A stretch of 64,000 bases of DNA from positions 29,646,693 through 29,710,692 of the forward strand of contig OV277871.1 of assembly GCA_922989275.2 (NCBI GenBank), given 5' to 3'. The notes under the pieces were generated by a model. That model was not told where the DNA came from and did not search any database. It worked only from the letters and a program-made list of their open reading frames with translations. The position numbers and the translations under genes were made by a program. Below are positions 62,430-64,000 of the stretch, one piece after another; position 1 is the first letter of the stretch; every line of letters starts with the position of its first letter. This stretch comes from Gari tellinella (taxonomy: Eukaryota > Mollusca > Bivalvia > Cardiida > Psammobiidae).

Positions 62430-63770
62430 GTCACAGCTTTCTGAAAATAACAGAAATCAGGCCATTTGGCATGCTTGGCGGGTGCGTCAGCAACTGATGC
62501 TGGGCGTCATTTTGGAGGCATACGATAGAAAATTCATATCCTAACTACTCGTTACAGAGTTACGGGGTAAGTCCAGGATCGTCTGAGATCGTTGACGTCA
62601 CATAGAGACGACCGCACTCTTACGTTAACGTATAGACGTAACTGTTCAATCCCAGCAACGATTACTGCTCGGCGGTTTGGGATCGCTGCCGAGACAATCA
62701 GGAATCGTCTGAAGCAATGCCATGGTCCTATCCGTACCCGTAGACCGCATTCAGGGCAGATCAAAACTGCACTTACAAAGCCCAGAATAACGTCAACGTC
62801 ATGCCATGGCCTGCGGTATCAACAGATTTGAAACCAATAGAGCATGTAAAGGGTAAAGTTGGCGACGGATGCGGAACAAATACCAGATTTACACGACCAA
62901 CAACCTCAGAAATGCTCGATTATGCCTCGCTCACATTTGCTGCGGCTGCCGTGCGGCGGCCGCACGGCTTGTTATTTCTACGGCGAGTAACAATTCCCCG
63001 GCCGCCGCAGAATTCCTACGGCCGCCGTGTGTTGCGCTCACATTTGCTGCGGCTGCCGCACGGCGAGTTTCTATTTTTTTAGGTTAAAACACCTGCGGCC
63101 ACCGTACGGCCGCCGTGCTGTCGCCGTGCGGTCGCCGTACGGCCACCGTACGGCAGCCGTGGAAGCTCCACCAGATTCTCTGCAATCAAAATGCTGCGCC
63201 TGCTACATAACTTGGTTTTGCTACATGTTCACAAAACTCATATCAGTCCAACTACACCGTGAACTCAATGGACACATTAGGACAACGTTTAAGAACATCT
63301 AAATCCATTTTTATTAATACACATGTTATACATGTATGAACAAAAGTACAAATGCATAATAAGAAAAGTGACAATTGAGTTCCGGCGGCCGTGCGGCGGC
63401 CGTACGGCGGCCGTACGGCAGCCGTAGAACCACTCTACGGCGAGTGTTTTCTACGGCCGCCGTAGGAATTAAAAAATGTTATAACTCCGCGTTATATTTC
63501 TACGGCGACCTCTACGGCCTATGAAATATGGGTATACGACGTGCGGCCGCCGTACGGCCGCCGTACGGCTGCCGTAGGATTTCTACGGCGGCCGTGGGAA
63601 ACTACCGATTTTCCGATTCTGCGGCCGCCGTACGGCTGCCGTAGGGCAAATGTGAGCGCACTATTACGAAAATGGCGTGGCATCCCAGATGACGTCATTA
63701 GACGGTGCATCAGAGACGGAGTGTTTCTTGACTGAGGCGTGACGGTGAGCATTCGCGCTACTGAACTGTC
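62430..63770 (+). pseudogene. Tc1-like transposase remnant, interrupted
   Basis: Pieces in transposase order: MSQLSENNRNQAIWHAWR at about 62430-62483 (N-terminal helix), RFGIAAETIRNRLKQ then RTRRPHSGQ at 62670-62765 (second DNA-binding part), VSTDLKPIEHV at 62815-62850 (the C-terminal DLNPIEH block, next to the last catalytic residue) and LLRKWRGIPDDVIRRCI at 63660-63715 (C-terminus). Most of the catalytic core between 62790 and 62800 is deleted. The GC-rich element at 62930-63656 splits the last two pieces. Terminal repeats were not found. Confidence 0.75.
62930..63656. mobile_element. 727-bp GC-rich element of near-palindromic 11-bp units, inserted in the Tc1 remnant
   Basis: Ends CTCACATTTGC (62930-62940) and GCAAATGTGAG (63646-63656) are exact inverted repeats, with CG on both outer sides (62928-62929, 63657-63658). 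Two dense blocks (about 62940-63165 and 63386-63645) consist of units such as CGGCCGCCGTA and CGGCAGCCGTA in both orientations. A further GCTCACATTTGCTGCGGCTG lies at 63028, so the left part may be a duplication. The middle (63170-63385) is ordinary AT-rich sequence. The predicted peptides rich in RRPYG are translations of the units. Confidence 0.8.
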
Positions 63771-64000
63771 TTTATGCAAAAAAGTCATTTAAAATGAAAC
63801 CGTAAAATGAATAAAACACATCTTGCGTACATGTTCACATCTCTGATAATTTTGAAATCGACCCCTATGCATTTTGACGTCAAATCACGACGTGGCTTTT
63901 GGATTTTTTTCATCACCATCGTCAAAAACTTACAGACATTGATCCAAAGTTTCGAAAAACACTAAGCCTTCTGCAAAGTTGTGTTTATAGACAGAATTAT
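63771..64000. other. End of window, no recognised feature
   Basis: No exon or repeat boundary can be supported here. Confidence 0.4.

Noticed and set aside
63027..63788. RRPYGRR-rich frames on both strands
   Set aside because: Translations of the GC-rich 11-bp units; the pattern appears in several frames at once.

Overview
The window is eukaryotic, AT-rich, intron-rich and crowded with repeats. It most resembles a bivalve mollusc genome. The evidence is a spliced gene with tandem thrombospondin type-1 exons and an IgGFc-binding-type domain, many LINE fragments, Tc1/mariner remnants, a tRNA-derived SINE, and dense short hairpin MITEs. Some repeats have the ends I know from bivalve repeats (AGCTCACCTGG at one end, CCAGGTGAGC at the other). 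A dreissenid mussel is possible, but this is an inference. Fewer than 3 kb of the 64 kb look like host coding sequence.

Layout. 1-6.3 kb: repeats plus two candidate exons on the + strand (2896-2966 and 5785-5910, compatible in phase, polyA signal at 6211) that may be the 3' end of an unidentified gene. 7.3-13.1 kb: an AT-rich minisatellite split by a mariner element (7356-8819) and by a 4-kb transposon with long inverted ends and a 7-bp target duplication (8854-12854). 13.6-26 kb: no convincing gene except one weak candidate terminal exon; MITEs, minisatellites and a decayed LINE. 26.7-29.6 kb: a 5'-truncated but open LINE. 30-39 kb: MITEs, foldback elements and an ACGCGT-rich array.

39.5-59.0 kb: the one well-supported gene, on the minus strand. 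I traced 16 coding exons with consistent phases. They encode the rest of an IgGFc-binding-type domain, an acidic metal-binding segment (DGIDNDCDGLIDEE), nine thrombospondin type-1 repeats, an LDL-receptor class A domain and a short hydrophobic C-terminus that looks like a GPI-anchor signal. About 783 codons are present. The 5' end lies beyond the traced part, at or past the right edge. It is probably a secreted or cell-surface adhesion or defence protein. Its introns are packed with MITEs, inverted repeats and minisatellites, several of which touch splice sites.

59.2-64 kb: a 5'-truncated LINE abutting a perfect foldback, and a decayed Tc1-like transposon interrupted by a 727-bp GC-rich element built from near-palindromic 11-bp units with clean ends and a 2-bp target duplication.

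Repeat families are lettered here. A: palindromic MITE with TACCCCATAG ends. B: MITE with CAGTGGAG ends and TA duplications. C: TTAACCC ends and a GATCAGACGCCG-type hairpin. D: ACAGCGTTCCCTCCCTAC ends. E: hairpin GAATCGTCTC/GAGACGATTC. F: TTACTAAAC ends. G: hairpin GAAAGCTCC/GGAGCTTTC. H: hairpin GAGGGCTCC/GGAGCCCTC. J: CAGGGCTGCC ends with 6-bp duplications. Boundaries of old copies are approximate. No CRISPR, operon or bacterial feature was seen.
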